Source: JAAYZK01 sp964535025
GTDB taxonomy: Bacteria > Planctomycetota > Phycisphaerae > SM23-33 > FEN-1343
Length of the DNA: 15,070 bases
Reading direction: 5' to 3'
Assembly: GCA_964535025.1 (NCBI GenBank)
Contig: CAZHRW010000214.1
Location: forward strand, 1 to 15,070
Shown: piece by piece, positions 1-6,801 of the stretch
Position numbering within the stretch: the first letter of the stretch is position 1
Layout of the letters: every line of letters starts with the position of its first letter
The notes under the pieces: generated by a model
Seen by the model: the letters and a program-made list of their open reading frames with translations, nothing else
Databases searched by the model: none
What the model was told of the DNA's origin: nothing
Program-made: the position numbers and the translations under genes

Positions 1-25
1 TTCCTTTTTGGTGGAAGGAGAGCGG

Positions 26-1456
26 ATGGACGAGGAGCGGATCGCGATGAGCCAGCGTGAGCGTGACCGGCTGAAGGTCATGGCGTCGGTGTTGTCGCGC
101 AAGCGGACGCAGGTGGAGGCGGCTCGGTTGATGGGACTGACGGACCGGCAGGTGCGTCGGATCCAGCGGAAGCTGGAAGCTGGTGGCGACGCGGCGATCA
201 TCCACCAGCTTCGGGGGCGGCCGTCCAACCACCGGATTTGCCTTAAGTTCCGTCAGAAGGTGCTGTCGGTTTACCGTCAGCAGTTCCCGGATTTCGGGCC
301 GACGTTCGCGGCCGAGAAGCTGGCGGACCTGGGGATGGCGGTGGCGGTGCGTACGCTGCGGGAGTGGTTGGTGGCCGAGGGGCTGTGGCGGTGTCAGCGC
401 AAGCGGGACACGCACCGCCGGCGTCGGGAGCGCCGCCCCTGCGTTGGGGAGATGGTCCAGGCCGACGGCAGCCACCACGACTGGCTGGAGGGTCGCGGTC
501 CCTGGATGGTGCTGGTGGTGATGATCGACGACGCGACCAGCAAGGCGATGGCGCGGTTCTACCCGGCCGAGACGACCGAAGCGTACATGGACCTTCTGGG
601 CCGTTACCTTCGCAAGCGTGGTCGGATGGGGTCGATGTACGTGGACCGCGACAGCATCTTCCGCGCCGAGGACCACCACCCCAGCGACCCTCGTCCGACG
701 CTGACGCAGTTCAAGCGGGCGTTGGACGAGCTGCAGATCGAGCTGATCCTGGCCAACAGTCCGCAGGCCAAGGGGCGTGTGGAGCGGTTCAACAAGACGG
801 CGCAGGACCGGCTGGTCAAGGAGCTTCGCCTGGCGGGTGCCTCGACGATGGATGAGGCGAACGTGATCGTGGAGCGGGTGTTCCTTCCGTGGTTCAACCG
901 TCGCTGCACCGTTCGGCCGTCCAGCCCGAACAACGCTCACCGTCCGTTGCATCCGTCGATGCCCCTGGCGGCGATCCTGAGCGTGCAGGATCAGCGGAAG
1001 GTGACCAATGACTACACGATCCGTCTGGACAACGTGATCTACCAGCTACTGCCGCCGGCGCTGCCGGGCCTGCGCGGCGGGACGGTGACGATCGAGAAGC
1101 GTCTGGACGGCAGCCTGAAGCTTCGGTTCAAGGGCCGGTACGTCAAGTACGAGGTTGTGGGGTCGGCGAAGGCCTCGGGGGCTCTGCCCCCGAACCCCCG
1201 GAGTTTATCGCCGGCGAGGACCCCAGCAGAGGCCAAGAAGCAGGGCTCAGCCGCTGTGACGACCGAGCCCTCTGCTGTACGTCCTGCCAAGGGGCGCTCG
1301 GGTCGCACTCCTGCGGAGCCCTGTCTTCCCGATGGCGTCGAGAGTATACCACAGCCCTTCGGGTCTGGTCCATCACCAGACCACCCCTGGAGGCAATCCT
1401 ACAAGAGCAAGACCAACCGGACAATTCTACCTGCCGCAACTACCGGACATTCCTAA
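26..1456 (+). CDS. ISNCY-like DDE transposase
   Basis: Transposase that would cut and join the ends of its own element. Numbered from ATG 26 (476 aa), residues 8-60 form a helix-turn-helix (MSQRERDRLKV, then LTDRQVRRIQRKL), followed by a RGRPSN linker and an integrase-type core at about 135-300. The acidic triad is visible as D147 (QADGSHHDW), D207 (YVDRDSIF) and E253 (AKGRVERFN). ATG 26 is chosen because GGAAGGAG at 13-20 sits 5 bases upstream; ATG 47, which starts MSQRERDRLKV and follows GAGGAG, is a good alternative. After about residue 385 the protein becomes proline/serine/alanine-rich and low in complexity, and its TAA stop (1454-1456) lies inside the terminal repeat. The core looks intact, so the enzyme may be active. 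The odd tail may be read-through of the non-coding end of the element. Confidence 0.9.
   Translation: MDEERIAMSQRERDRLKVMASVLSRKRTQVEAARLMGLTDRQVRRIQRKLEAGGDAAIIHQLRGRPSNHRICLKFRQKVLSVYRQQFPDFGPTFAAEKLADLGMAVAVRTLREWLVAEGLWRCQRKRDTHRRRRERRPCVGEMVQADGSHHDWLEGRGPWMVLVVMIDDATSKAMARFYPAETTEAYMDLLGRYLRKRGRMGSMYVDRDSIFRAEDHHPSDPRPTLTQFKRALDELQIELILANSPQAKGRVERFNKTAQDRLVKELRLAGASTMDEANVIVERVFLPWFNRRCTVRPSSPNNAHRPLHPSMPLAAILSVQDQRKVTNDYTIRLDNVIYQLLPPALPGLRGGTVTIEKRLDGSLKLRFKGRYVKYEVVGSAKASGALPPNPRSLSPARTPAEAKKQGSAAVTTEPSAVRPAKGRSGRTPAEPCLPDGVESIPQPFGSGPSPDHPWRQSYKSKTNRTILPAATTGHS
1176..1192. repeat. GC-rich hairpin inside the transposase tail
   Basis: CGGGGGC, a TCT loop and GCCCCCG form a perfect 7-bp stem, followed by AACCCCCGG. 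It lies where the conserved transposase fold ends and the low-complexity tail begins. It encodes part of SGALPPNPRS. Similar C-run/G-run hairpins are common intergenic sequences in GC-rich genomes, so this suggests that the tail is former non-coding DNA. Confidence 0.5.
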
Positions 1457-1468
1457 CTGCGCTTGACA
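1445..1468. repeat. Right terminal repeat of the insertion sequence
   Basis: These 24 bases, read inward on the minus strand, begin TGTCAAGCGCAGTTAGG. The copy at 14839-14862 begins TGTCAAGCGCAGTAAGG on the plus strand. The two agree at about 21 of 24 positions and point in opposite directions. The outer five bases, TGACA, are the mirror of TGTCA at the other end in the 14839 copy, so that copy is itself a short inverted repeat. Confidence 0.7.
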
Positions 1469-1493
1469 GGGGGGAGTTGATACCGGTGCCAAA

Positions 1494-1510
1494 CGGCCGC
1501 GGCGCGGCCG
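1494..1510. repeat. 17-bp GC palindrome upstream of the S24-like gene
   Basis: CGGCCGCG and CGCGGCCG flank a single G, giving a perfect 8-bp inverted repeat. It lies 45 bases upstream of the predicted -35 element of the S24-like gene. It could be an operator, but GC-rich DNA produces such palindromes by chance. Confidence 0.25.
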
Positions 1511-1554
1511 AAGGCGAGACGGCCGCCGACCCTAACAATTCCCGAAAAACCGCC

Positions 1555-1583
1555 TTGCCGGATCGCCGATTGCGCGGTAGGAT
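1555..1583 (+). promoter_or_regulatory. Predicted promoter of the S24-like gene
   Basis: TTGCCG (1555-1560) and TAGGAT (1578-1583) are separated by 17 bases and each matches the sigma-70 consensus at 4 of 6 positions. Transcription would start near 1590, at the A of the ATG itself, giving a leaderless mRNA. Against this, TAGGA at 1578-1582 lies 7 bases before the ATG and could act as a weak ribosome binding site if the real promoter is further upstream. Confidence 0.4.
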
Positions 1584-1589
1584 ACATTT

Positions 1590-1994
1590 ATGAGATGGAC
1601 AGGTCCTCACGGCTGGCGTGCCGATGGTGAGACGGCCGAGCGGCCGGCGGCGCTGCGGCTTCGGGGTGTGGAGACGGCCGGGGCGTGGGTGCCGTGCGTG
1701 GAGGGCGAGGAGGAGGGGTGGTTCGCCGCGCGGGTCGAGGGCGACTCGATGATGCCGTGCTTCTCCGACGGGGACTACGTCGTGTTCTCCCCGTCGCGAC
1801 GGCCCCGTAGCGGGATGCCGTGCCTGGTCCGCTTCGTCGGGACCGGCGAACCGCTGTTCGCCCTGTGGTGCGCCGACGACGACGGGACGATCCGCCTCCA
1901 GCCGCTGAACCCCGCCCACCGGGCCCAACGCGTCCGGCCCGAAGCAATCGCCGCCGTGGCGCCGGCGGTGTATAAGATCGTCAAACTGGGATAA
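1590..1994 (+). CDS. LexA/S24-fold protein lacking the catalytic lysine
   Basis: A 134-aa protein that is essentially one S24 (LexA/UmuD/phage-repressor C-terminal) domain. The serine block is clear: VEGDSMMPCFSDGDYVVF, with the nucleophile candidate S53. In LexA the general-base lysine lies in a TVKRL strand; the matching strand here reads LFALW (about 89-93), placing alanine 91 where lysine is expected. The following strand TIRLQPLNP fits the family. There is no helix-turn-helix in the 40 residues before the domain and no obvious Ala-Gly cleavage site. Self-cleavage therefore looks unlikely, and the protein may be a degenerate or purely binding domain. It stands alone between the insertion sequence and a sugar-gene pair. 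The fold assignment is firm; the function is unknown. A missed upstream HTH was considered, but the frame is not open far enough and the DNA before the ATG looks like a promoter. Confidence 0.8.
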   Translation: MRWTGPHGWRADGETAERPAALRLRGVETAGAWVPCVEGEEEGWFAARVEGDSMMPCFSDGDYVVFSPSRRPRSGMPCLVRFVGTGEPLFALWCADDDGTIRLQPLNPAHRAQRVRPEAIAAVAPAVYKIVKLG

Positions 1995-2028
1995 GACGGC
2001 GGCACGGCAGGCGTAAGGCTGGAGGACC

Positions 2029-2047
2029 CATGCCCTGAAAGGGCATG
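2029..2047 (+). terminator. Hairpin after the S24-like gene
   Basis: CATGCCCT and AGGGCATG pair perfectly over 8 bp around a GAA loop, 34 bases after the S24-like stop codon. No run of T follows, so it is not a classical intrinsic terminator. It may be a transcript-end stabiliser or a pause site. Confidence 0.4.
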
Positions 2048-2139
2048 ATAACCGGTGCCGGGGGATGCAGGCTGCCTGGCGGGACGGGGGGCGTTTGAAG
2101 GTCGCGTTTGGCGGTCGGGAGGTCGGGAGGTTTGTTCGG

Positions 2140-2167
2140 TTGAAGGGGCGTGGTGGATTGTTACCAT
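2140..2167 (+). promoter_or_regulatory. Possible promoter of the deacetylase-GH31 pair
   Basis: TTGAAG (2140-2145) and TACCAT (2162-2167) are separated by 16 bases and each matches sigma-70 consensus at 4 of 6 positions. The predicted start near 2174 falls inside the 12-bp palindrome at 2169-2180 and would leave a leader of about 95 bases. The match is weak. The 273-base gap around it (1995-2267) shows no convincing gene. Confidence 0.3.
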
Positions 2168-2168
2168 G

Positions 2169-2180
2169 GGTCCATGGACC
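2169..2180. promoter_or_regulatory. Perfect 12-bp palindrome, possible operator
   Basis: GGTCCATGGACC is its own reverse complement and sits on the predicted transcription start of the deacetylase-GH31 pair. A repressor binding here would block initiation. This is suggested by position only. Confidence 0.25.
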
Positions 2181-2267
2181 TGCCGCACGCGCGGGGGCGG
2201 CCGGGCGTCGTCATGGCGCGGCGCGGCCGCGACCGGCGCGGTGCGGCCGGAATGAAGGAGCGTGACC

Positions 2268-3056
2268 ATGGGTTCTGACCGTTTTATCGAGCGTCTGAGG
2301 GCCGAGGACGTCGTGGTGTTCGTGGGCGCCCATCCGGATGATGAGACCTTGGTCGGCCCGCTGCTGGCGTACTGCGCCGACCACGCCGCGGCGCTGGTGG
2401 TGGCCTCGCTGACCCGGGGGCAGTCGGGGTGGAACCTCGGCCTCGAGGACCTCACGCGGACGCTCGCCGAGGTCCGCGAGGCGGAGTTTGCCTCGGCCGT
2501 GGCCGCGCTCGGCGGGGCGCCGGTGACCTACGACTACATCAACGGCACGTCGACAGCCCATCCGGAGGGCTTGGCTGTCAGCGACCTGGAGGAGACGGCG
2601 GTCGCCCGCTGGCGCTCGCCAGGCGGGCGATTCCCCTCGGCCGAGGCGGCGTACGAGGCGTGGACGGCCGCCGACGGCGACCCGGCGGCGAAGCTCGTCG
2701 AGCTGTTCGGCCGGCACAAGGCCACGATCGTCATCGCGCTGGATCCGGTGACGGGCGTGACCGACCACCCCGAGCACGTCGCCGCGACCCGCGCGGCGAT
2801 CGCCGCGGTCAAGGCGCTCAACGATCGGGACGGCGCCGGCATCGCCTTGTACTACGTCGTCCGCCCACCCGACGCGCCGGACGCCGCCGAGCGGATCGCC
2901 ACCGCCGATCTGGACGCCCGGGGCGGCAAGGACTACGCGGCGGTCGCCCAGATATCTCACGCCTTCTATCGCAGCCAGTACCGCCCCGAACGCCTGGCCG
3001 ATCCGGCCCGCCGGCGAACGGAACAGTGGTTGAGCCGCGCGACCGATATCGAGTAG
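2268..3056 (+). CDS. PIG-L/LmbE-family deacetylase
   Basis: Zinc-dependent deacetylase of the LmbE/MshB/PIG-L family, which removes acetyl groups from N-acetylglucosamine-type substrates. The metal and catalytic signature AHPDDE is at 21-26 (H22 and D25 as zinc ligands, D24 as base, by analogy with MshB). A second motif, DHPEH at 166-170, supplies the remaining histidines (H167, H170). The length of 262 aa is typical. There is no signal peptide, so the protein is cytoplasmic. ATG 2268 is chosen over the upstream GTG 2262 because AAGGAG at 2255-2260 lies 7 bases before it. The next gene, GH31, follows after about 87 bases on the same strand, which suggests co-transcription and action on a sugar released or modified by that enzyme. 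The family is certain. The substrate is unknown; thiol-conjugate and aminoglycoside substrates also occur in it. Confidence 0.92.
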   Translation: MGSDRFIERLRAEDVVVFVGAHPDDETLVGPLLAYCADHAAALVVASLTRGQSGWNLGLEDLTRTLAEVREAEFASAVAALGGAPVTYDYINGTSTAHPEGLAVSDLEETAVARWRSPGGRFPSAEAAYEAWTAADGDPAAKLVELFGRHKATIVIALDPVTGVTDHPEHVAATRAAIAAVKALNDRDGAGIALYYVVRPPDAPDAAERIATADLDARGGKDYAAVAQISHAFYRSQYRPERLADPARRRTEQWLSRATDIE

Positions 3057-3143
3057 ATCCCACGACCGGGCCGTGCGCGAGCGTACCACTTGCGCGGACG
3101 GCCGTGCGGGATGCATCACGGATGGATGAAGAAGGGAGTCGGC

Positions 3144-5495
3144 GTGTACTATCACAAGCACCCCTACCCGTCGAATTTTCGGTTCCTCGATGCCCTGGAC
3201 GGCCGCCGGGGCCGCGTCGGCGATACGGCGGTCGAGCTGAATGTCGAGGCGTTCGCCGGCGAGGTCTACCGCATCACCGTCGCGTCCGAGCTGTGGGGCG
3301 GCAACCTCAGCCAGGTCGAGCTGACGCCGCCGGCCGAGCCGCGGGAGGCGTCGTCGGCGCGGACGGCGCTGACGGTCGACGAGGGCATGGGGTTCACCCT
3401 GACCGACGAGGCCGGCCGCACGCTGCTGTCGTCGCCGTCGGGGCACACCTTCGGGCTGTGCGGTGCGGCGTCGATCTTCCTGTTCGAGCGGGATGCGGCG
3501 TACCAGTTCTACGGCATGGGCGAAAAGGCGCTGGGGCTGGAGCTGTCGAACAAGCGGGTGAAGTTCTGGAACACGGACCTGTGGGGCGACTTCGCCCCGC
3601 ACGTCTGCACGCACGGCCGTCCCGACCCGCTGTACGTGTCCATCCCCTACCTGATCATCAAGCGGGACAACATGTACGTGGGGCTGTTGCTGAACAACCC
3701 GCACGCGACGTTCATGTCGACCGCCACGGTCACGAGCATCGAGCACCTCATGGACGTCCCCGACGAGCAGGAGAAGGCGTATTTCTGGCTGGGCTGCGAA
3801 AGGGGCCTTCCCGAGCTGTACGTGATCGTCGGCCCGTCGCTGGCGGAGTTGACACGCAAGTATCAGACGCTTGTAGGCACCACGCCGTTGCCGCCGGCGT
3901 GGGCGCTGGGGTATCACCAGTCGCGGTGGGGCTACAAGTCCCTCGAGGACCTCGAGCACATCGACGCGGGCCTGCGACGGTTCGGCATTCCGTGCGACGG
4001 GATCTTCTTCGACATCGAGTACATGGACGGCTACCGGGTGTTCACCCTCGATGCGGAGCATTTCCCCAACGCCGCCGAGGCGCTGGCCGGCCTGGCCGAG
4101 TGCGGCCGCAAGGCGGTGCCGATTCTCGATCCGGGCGTCAAGTACGAAGCGGGGTACGGGGTCTACGACGACGGGCACGCCGCCGACATCTTCTGCAAGA
4201 CGCCCGCCGGCGGCGAGTTCGTCGGCATGGTCTGGCCGGGCGAGACGGTCTTTCCCGACTTCTCGACGGCTGAAGGTCGTGCGTGGTGGGCCGAGAAGGT
4301 CGCCGCGTTTACGGCGCACGGCTTCGCCGGGGCGTGGGTGGACATGAACGACCCGTCCACCGGCCACGTCGACCACGCGCACATGCTGTTCGACCACGGC
4401 CGCCTGCCCCATGACGCGTTCCACAACCAGTACGGGATGGGGATGGCCCGGGCGACGCGGGAGGGGTTCCTGGCGGCCCGGCCGAATGTCCGGCCGTTCG
4501 TCGTGTCGCGGTCGGGCTTCGTGGGGTCGGGCCGGTACGGGGCGATCTGGCACGGGGACAATTCAAGCAATTTCCACTGGCTGAAGCTGTCGATCCCCAT
4601 GGCGCTGAACCTGGGGCTGTCGGGTGTGCCGTTCAACGGCGCCGACGTGGGCGGGTTCTTCCACGACACCCACCGCACGCTGATGATCGCCTGGATGAAG
4701 GCGGCGTTCCTGCTGCCGTTCTTCCGCAACCACACCGTGCTGCATTCCATGCCGCAGGAGCCGTGGGTCTTCGACGCCGACGCCGTGGCGATCCTGCGGG
4801 AGTACATCCGCCTGCGTTATACCTTCCGGCCGTACCTGTACAACCTGTTCGTCGCCCACGAGCAGACCGGCGAGGCGATCGTGCGGCCGCTGTTCTACGA
4901 TTTCGACGATTCGCCCGACCTGCCGCTGGGGGAGGTCGACGACCAGTTCATGGTCGGCCCGCACCTCATGCACGCCCCGGTGGTTGCCCCCGAGCCGCGG
5001 CGTGACGTGGTGCTCCCGGCGTGCCGGTGGTATTCGGTCCTGGACAACGCGTGGATCGACGGCGGCCGGCGGATCAGCGTGCGGGGCCACGACGAGCAGA
5101 CGCCACTGTTCATCCGCCAGGGGGCGATCGTTCCCCTGGCGGCCGGCGAGATCGCCGCCGACAACACCTTCAAGCCGCGCGACGTCGCGTTCCACGTGTT
5201 CCTCGAGCGTGGCGGCGCATCGTCCGCCCGGACCGTCTACGTCTACGACGACGGGATCAGCTTCGACTACCGCCGGGGCAAGCGGTCGGCGATCGCCGTC
5301 CGGGCCGACGTGACGCCGACGGGGCTGGAGCTGTCGACCGAGCTGCTCGCCGACGGCTACGGCGACTGCCGCGCGAGCTTCGTGCTCTACGACACCTTCG
5401 ACGCGGTCCGCCTCAACGGCGCGCCCGTCGCCGCACGGCCCGCCGCGCTGCGCCTGGCGGGCACGGCGCTGGACGTCGTGGTCATCGAGAGCTGA
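3144..5495 (+). CDS. Glycoside hydrolase family 31 alpha-glycosidase
   Basis: Retaining alpha-glycosidase of family GH31 (alpha-glucosidase/alpha-xylosidase group). In order it shows an N-terminal beta-sandwich (about 1-235), a TIM barrel starting near PPAWALGYHQSRWGY, and C-terminal beta domains ending in DVVVIES. The nucleophile is D400 in GAWVDMNDPS and the acid/base is D472 in IWHGDN. The family pattern has glutamate after MN (MNE); here it is aspartate. No signal peptide is visible, so it should act in the cytoplasm on imported oligosaccharides. GTG 3144 (783 aa) is chosen because AAGGGAG at 3132-3138 lies 5 bases upstream; in-frame ATG 3126 and ATG 3111 lack a comparable site but cannot be excluded. 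The gene follows the LmbE-type deacetylase and converges with an oxidoreductase after only 7 bases. Exact linkage specificity cannot be read from the sequence. Confidence 0.93.
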   Translation: MYYHKHPYPSNFRFLDALDGRRGRVGDTAVELNVEAFAGEVYRITVASELWGGNLSQVELTPPAEPREASSARTALTVDEGMGFTLTDEAGRTLLSSPSGHTFGLCGAASIFLFERDAAYQFYGMGEKALGLELSNKRVKFWNTDLWGDFAPHVCTHGRPDPLYVSIPYLIIKRDNMYVGLLLNNPHATFMSTATVTSIEHLMDVPDEQEKAYFWLGCERGLPELYVIVGPSLAELTRKYQTLVGTTPLPPAWALGYHQSRWGYKSLEDLEHIDAGLRRFGIPCDGIFFDIEYMDGYRVFTLDAEHFPNAAEALAGLAECGRKAVPILDPGVKYEAGYGVYDDGHAADIFCKTPAGGEFVGMVWPGETVFPDFSTAEGRAWWAEKVAAFTAHGFAGAWVDMNDPSTGHVDHAHMLFDHGRLPHDAFHNQYGMGMARATREGFLAARPNVRPFVVSRSGFVGSGRYGAIWHGDNSSNFHWLKLSIPMALNLGLSGVPFNGADVGGFFHDTHRTLMIAWMKAAFLLPFFRNHTVLHSMPQEPWVFDADAVAILREYIRLRYTFRPYLYNLFVAHEQTGEAIVRPLFYDFDDSPDLPLGEVDDQFMVGPHLMHAPVVAPEPRRDVVLPACRWYSVLDNAWIDGGRRISVRGHDEQTPLFIRQGAIVPLAAGEIAADNTFKPRDVAFHVFLERGGASSARTVYVYDDGISFDYRRGKRSAIAVRADVTPTGLELSTELLADGYGDCRASFVLYDTFDAVRLNGAPVAARPAALRLAGTALDVVVIES

Positions 5496-5502
5496 TCGAG
5501 CG

Positions 5503-6570
5503 CTACGCCTTGCGTTTGCTCAGCCGGTTCTGGCGGTGGCAGGCCTCCAGGACGGCGACTTGCCGGCGGACCTGGGCGGGCGTGACAACCAGGGTGCCGC
5601 TGCCGGTGAGGACGTCGTGGACGTTGTCGTAAAACGCCTTGGAATTGGACTGAAAGCTGTCGGCGATTTTCGGCGGCGCCCAGGACTTTTCAACCCAGGG
5701 CAGCTTTTCGCGGCAGTAGCCGCGCTGCTGGGACCAGCCGGTCATCAGCCGGTGCTTGGGCGCCTTGGCCGGGTCGAAGTATCGCCACAGGACCTTCCCC
5801 TCGCGGACGACCAGCCCACCCTGCGTGCCGTTGACGAGGAATGACGGCCCGGAGCCGTACGCGGCGTACGAGGTGACCAGGACCTCGACGGTCGGCGAGC
5901 CCGGCCCGTAAAGGGTGACGGCAGCAAAGTCGTCGGCGTCGCCGAACGACCCGGGGCCGCTGAGCAGCTTGGCGAACACCTTGGGCGTCTTGGGCCCGAA
6001 CAGCATCACCGCCTGGTCCAGCGGGTGGGGACCGGTGTTGTTGAGGGACCCGCCCTTGAGGTCCTGGCGGGTCTGCCAGTCCCAGCGCCGGGCGAACCCG
6101 CCGCGGGCGATCCGCACGTGGACCAGCTCGCCCAGCACGCCGGAGGCGACCACGTCCTGGATCTTCCGGAAAACCGAATCGAACCGCCCGTTCTGGAACG
6201 GCGCGAGCACCCGCCCGGCCTTCTTCGCCGCGGCGATCATCCGGTCCATGTCCGCGACCTTCGTCGCGGCGGGCTTCTCGCACACCACGTGGCGGCCCGA
6301 CCGCAGGGCGGCCAGTGTGAACGGCGGGTGAAGGTGGTTCGGCAGGGCGTTGACCACGAGGTCCACGTCGTCGTGGGCCAGCATCGCCTCGGCGTTGGGG
6401 TAGGCCTTGCAGGCGAACGCCGCGACCGCCTCCTTCCGCCGCACGCCCATCAGGTCGGCCACGGCCACGATCCTGTACTGCCCGGTCGCTTCGCGGAGCC
6501 ACCGCGCGTGAATGTCGAAACCGCTGCGGCCCTGTCCGGCGATCGCCACGTTGATGATCTTTTCCGCCAT
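5503..6570 (-). CDS. Gfo/Idh/MocA-family oxidoreductase
   Basis: NAD(P)-dependent sugar or cyclitol dehydrogenase of the Gfo/Idh/MocA type, 355 aa. An N-terminal Rossmann fold begins VAIAGQGRSGF, with the glycine-rich loop at 12-17. The EKP motif lies at 98-100 (HVVCEKPAAT). The C-terminal domain carries GGSLNNTGPHPLD, with H182 as the likely catalytic histidine. There is no twin-arginine or other signal, so it should be cytoplasmic, unlike the many exported planctomycete members. ATG 6570 (MAEKIINV) is preferred over ATG 6588 because GAAAGGA ends 8 bases upstream of it. The gene runs head-on into the GH31 gene. Oxidation of the sugar freed by GH31, or redox-assisted glycosidic bond cleavage, is a reasonable role but is inferred from neighbourhood only. 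Confidence 0.9.
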   Translation of the reverse strand: MAEKIINVAIAGQGRSGFDIHARWLREATGQYRIVAVADLMGVRRKEAVAAFACKAYPNAEAMLAHDDVDLVVNALPNHLHPPFTLAALRSGRHVVCEKPAATKVADMDRMIAAAKKAGRVLAPFQNGRFDSVFRKIQDVVASGVLGELVHVRIARGGFARRWDWQTRQDLKGGSLNNTGPHPLDQAVMLFGPKTPKVFAKLLSGPGSFGDADDFAAVTLYGPGSPTVEVLVTSYAAYGSGPSFLVNGTQGGLVVREGKVLWRYFDPAKAPKHRLMTGWSQQRGYCREKLPWVEKSWAPPKIADSFQSNSKAFYDNVHDVLTGSGTLVVTPAQVRRQVAVLEACHRQNRLSKRKA

Positions 6571-6606
6571 CGTCGTCGTCCTTTCCATCGGGGGTCGATG
6601 CTCACA

Positions 6607-6631
6607 CGAACGCTTACCTTATGCGAACGCT
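6607..6631. promoter_or_regulatory. Direct repeat between divergent genes
   Basis: CGAACGCT occurs at 6607-6614 and again at 6624-6631, 17 bases apart, in the 231-base gap between the divergent oxidoreductase and BamE-like genes. It lies 37-61 bases upstream of the oxidoreductase ATG. Paired direct repeats of this kind can be regulator sites. No good sigma-70 promoter was recognised on either strand in this gap. Confidence 0.25.
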
Positions 6632-6742
6632 CCCCTTCAAGACAGGCCTCACTTGACGAATTCCCTCCCCACCGGAAGAACCCGCATAACCGGCACAGCT
6701 TACCCAAGTGGACGGCCGATCCCGCCGAAGAACAGGATGGAC

Positions 6743-6778
6743 GGCTCCGTGCGCGCCCCGCCGGCCGCCGGCGGAGCC
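6743..6778 (+). promoter_or_regulatory. Leader hairpin before the BamE-like gene
   Basis: GGCTCCG (6743-6749) pairs with CGGAGCC (6772-6778). The interior also contains GCCGG-CCG-CCGGC, which can form its own 5-bp stem. The structure ends 12 bases before the ribosome binding site AAGGA (6791-6795), so it could affect translation. The GC content makes chance pairing possible. Confidence 0.25.
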
Positions 6779-6801
6779 GAAGGCATTCGGAAGGATCTGC
6801 G

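Larger units (their letters stand above)
1..1468 (+). mobile_element. ISNCY-like insertion sequence, left end off window
   Basis: The element consists of one large DDE transposase gene and a right terminal repeat. The right boundary is placed at 1468 because the 24 bases at 1445-1468, ending GCGCTTGACA, recur almost exactly in inverted orientation at 14839-14862, as expected for the end of a mobile element. The left terminal repeat and any target duplication lie before position 1 and cannot be checked. Assignment to ISNCY rests on the transposase sequence style (MSQRERDRLKV start, RGRPSN linker, DDE core) and is from memory of the family, not from a search. Confidence 0.75.

Noticed and set aside
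1463..1491. TTGACA at the IS right end as an outward -35 box driving the S24-like gene.
   Set aside because: No -10-like sequence occurs 16-18 bases downstream.
2055..2265. Two 66-residue open frames in the gap before the deacetylase.
   Set aside because: No ribosome binding site, no recognisable sequence, and overlapping frames in GC-rich DNA.
2429..4273. A 614-residue open frame on the plus strand, overlapping the deacetylase and GH31 genes.
   Set aside because: Out-of-frame shadow: extremely Arg/Gly-rich, no start signal, and it crosses the boundary between two real genes.
2211..4553. A 780-residue open frame on the minus strand, opposite the deacetylase and GH31 genes.
   Set aside because: Arg/Pro/Val-rich translation with no recognisable domain; it mirrors two certain genes in GC-rich DNA with strong third-position bias.
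6653..6681. TTGACG with AAGAAC 17 bases downstream as a promoter for the BamE-like gene.
   Set aside because: The -35 is good (5 of 6) but the -10 matches only 3 of 6 positions; too weak to list as a feature.
6025..6801. Upstream extension of the BamE-like gene frame.
   Set aside because: It overlaps the oxidoreductase on the other strand. A ribosome binding site precedes ATG 6802, and the hydrophobic anchor begins there.
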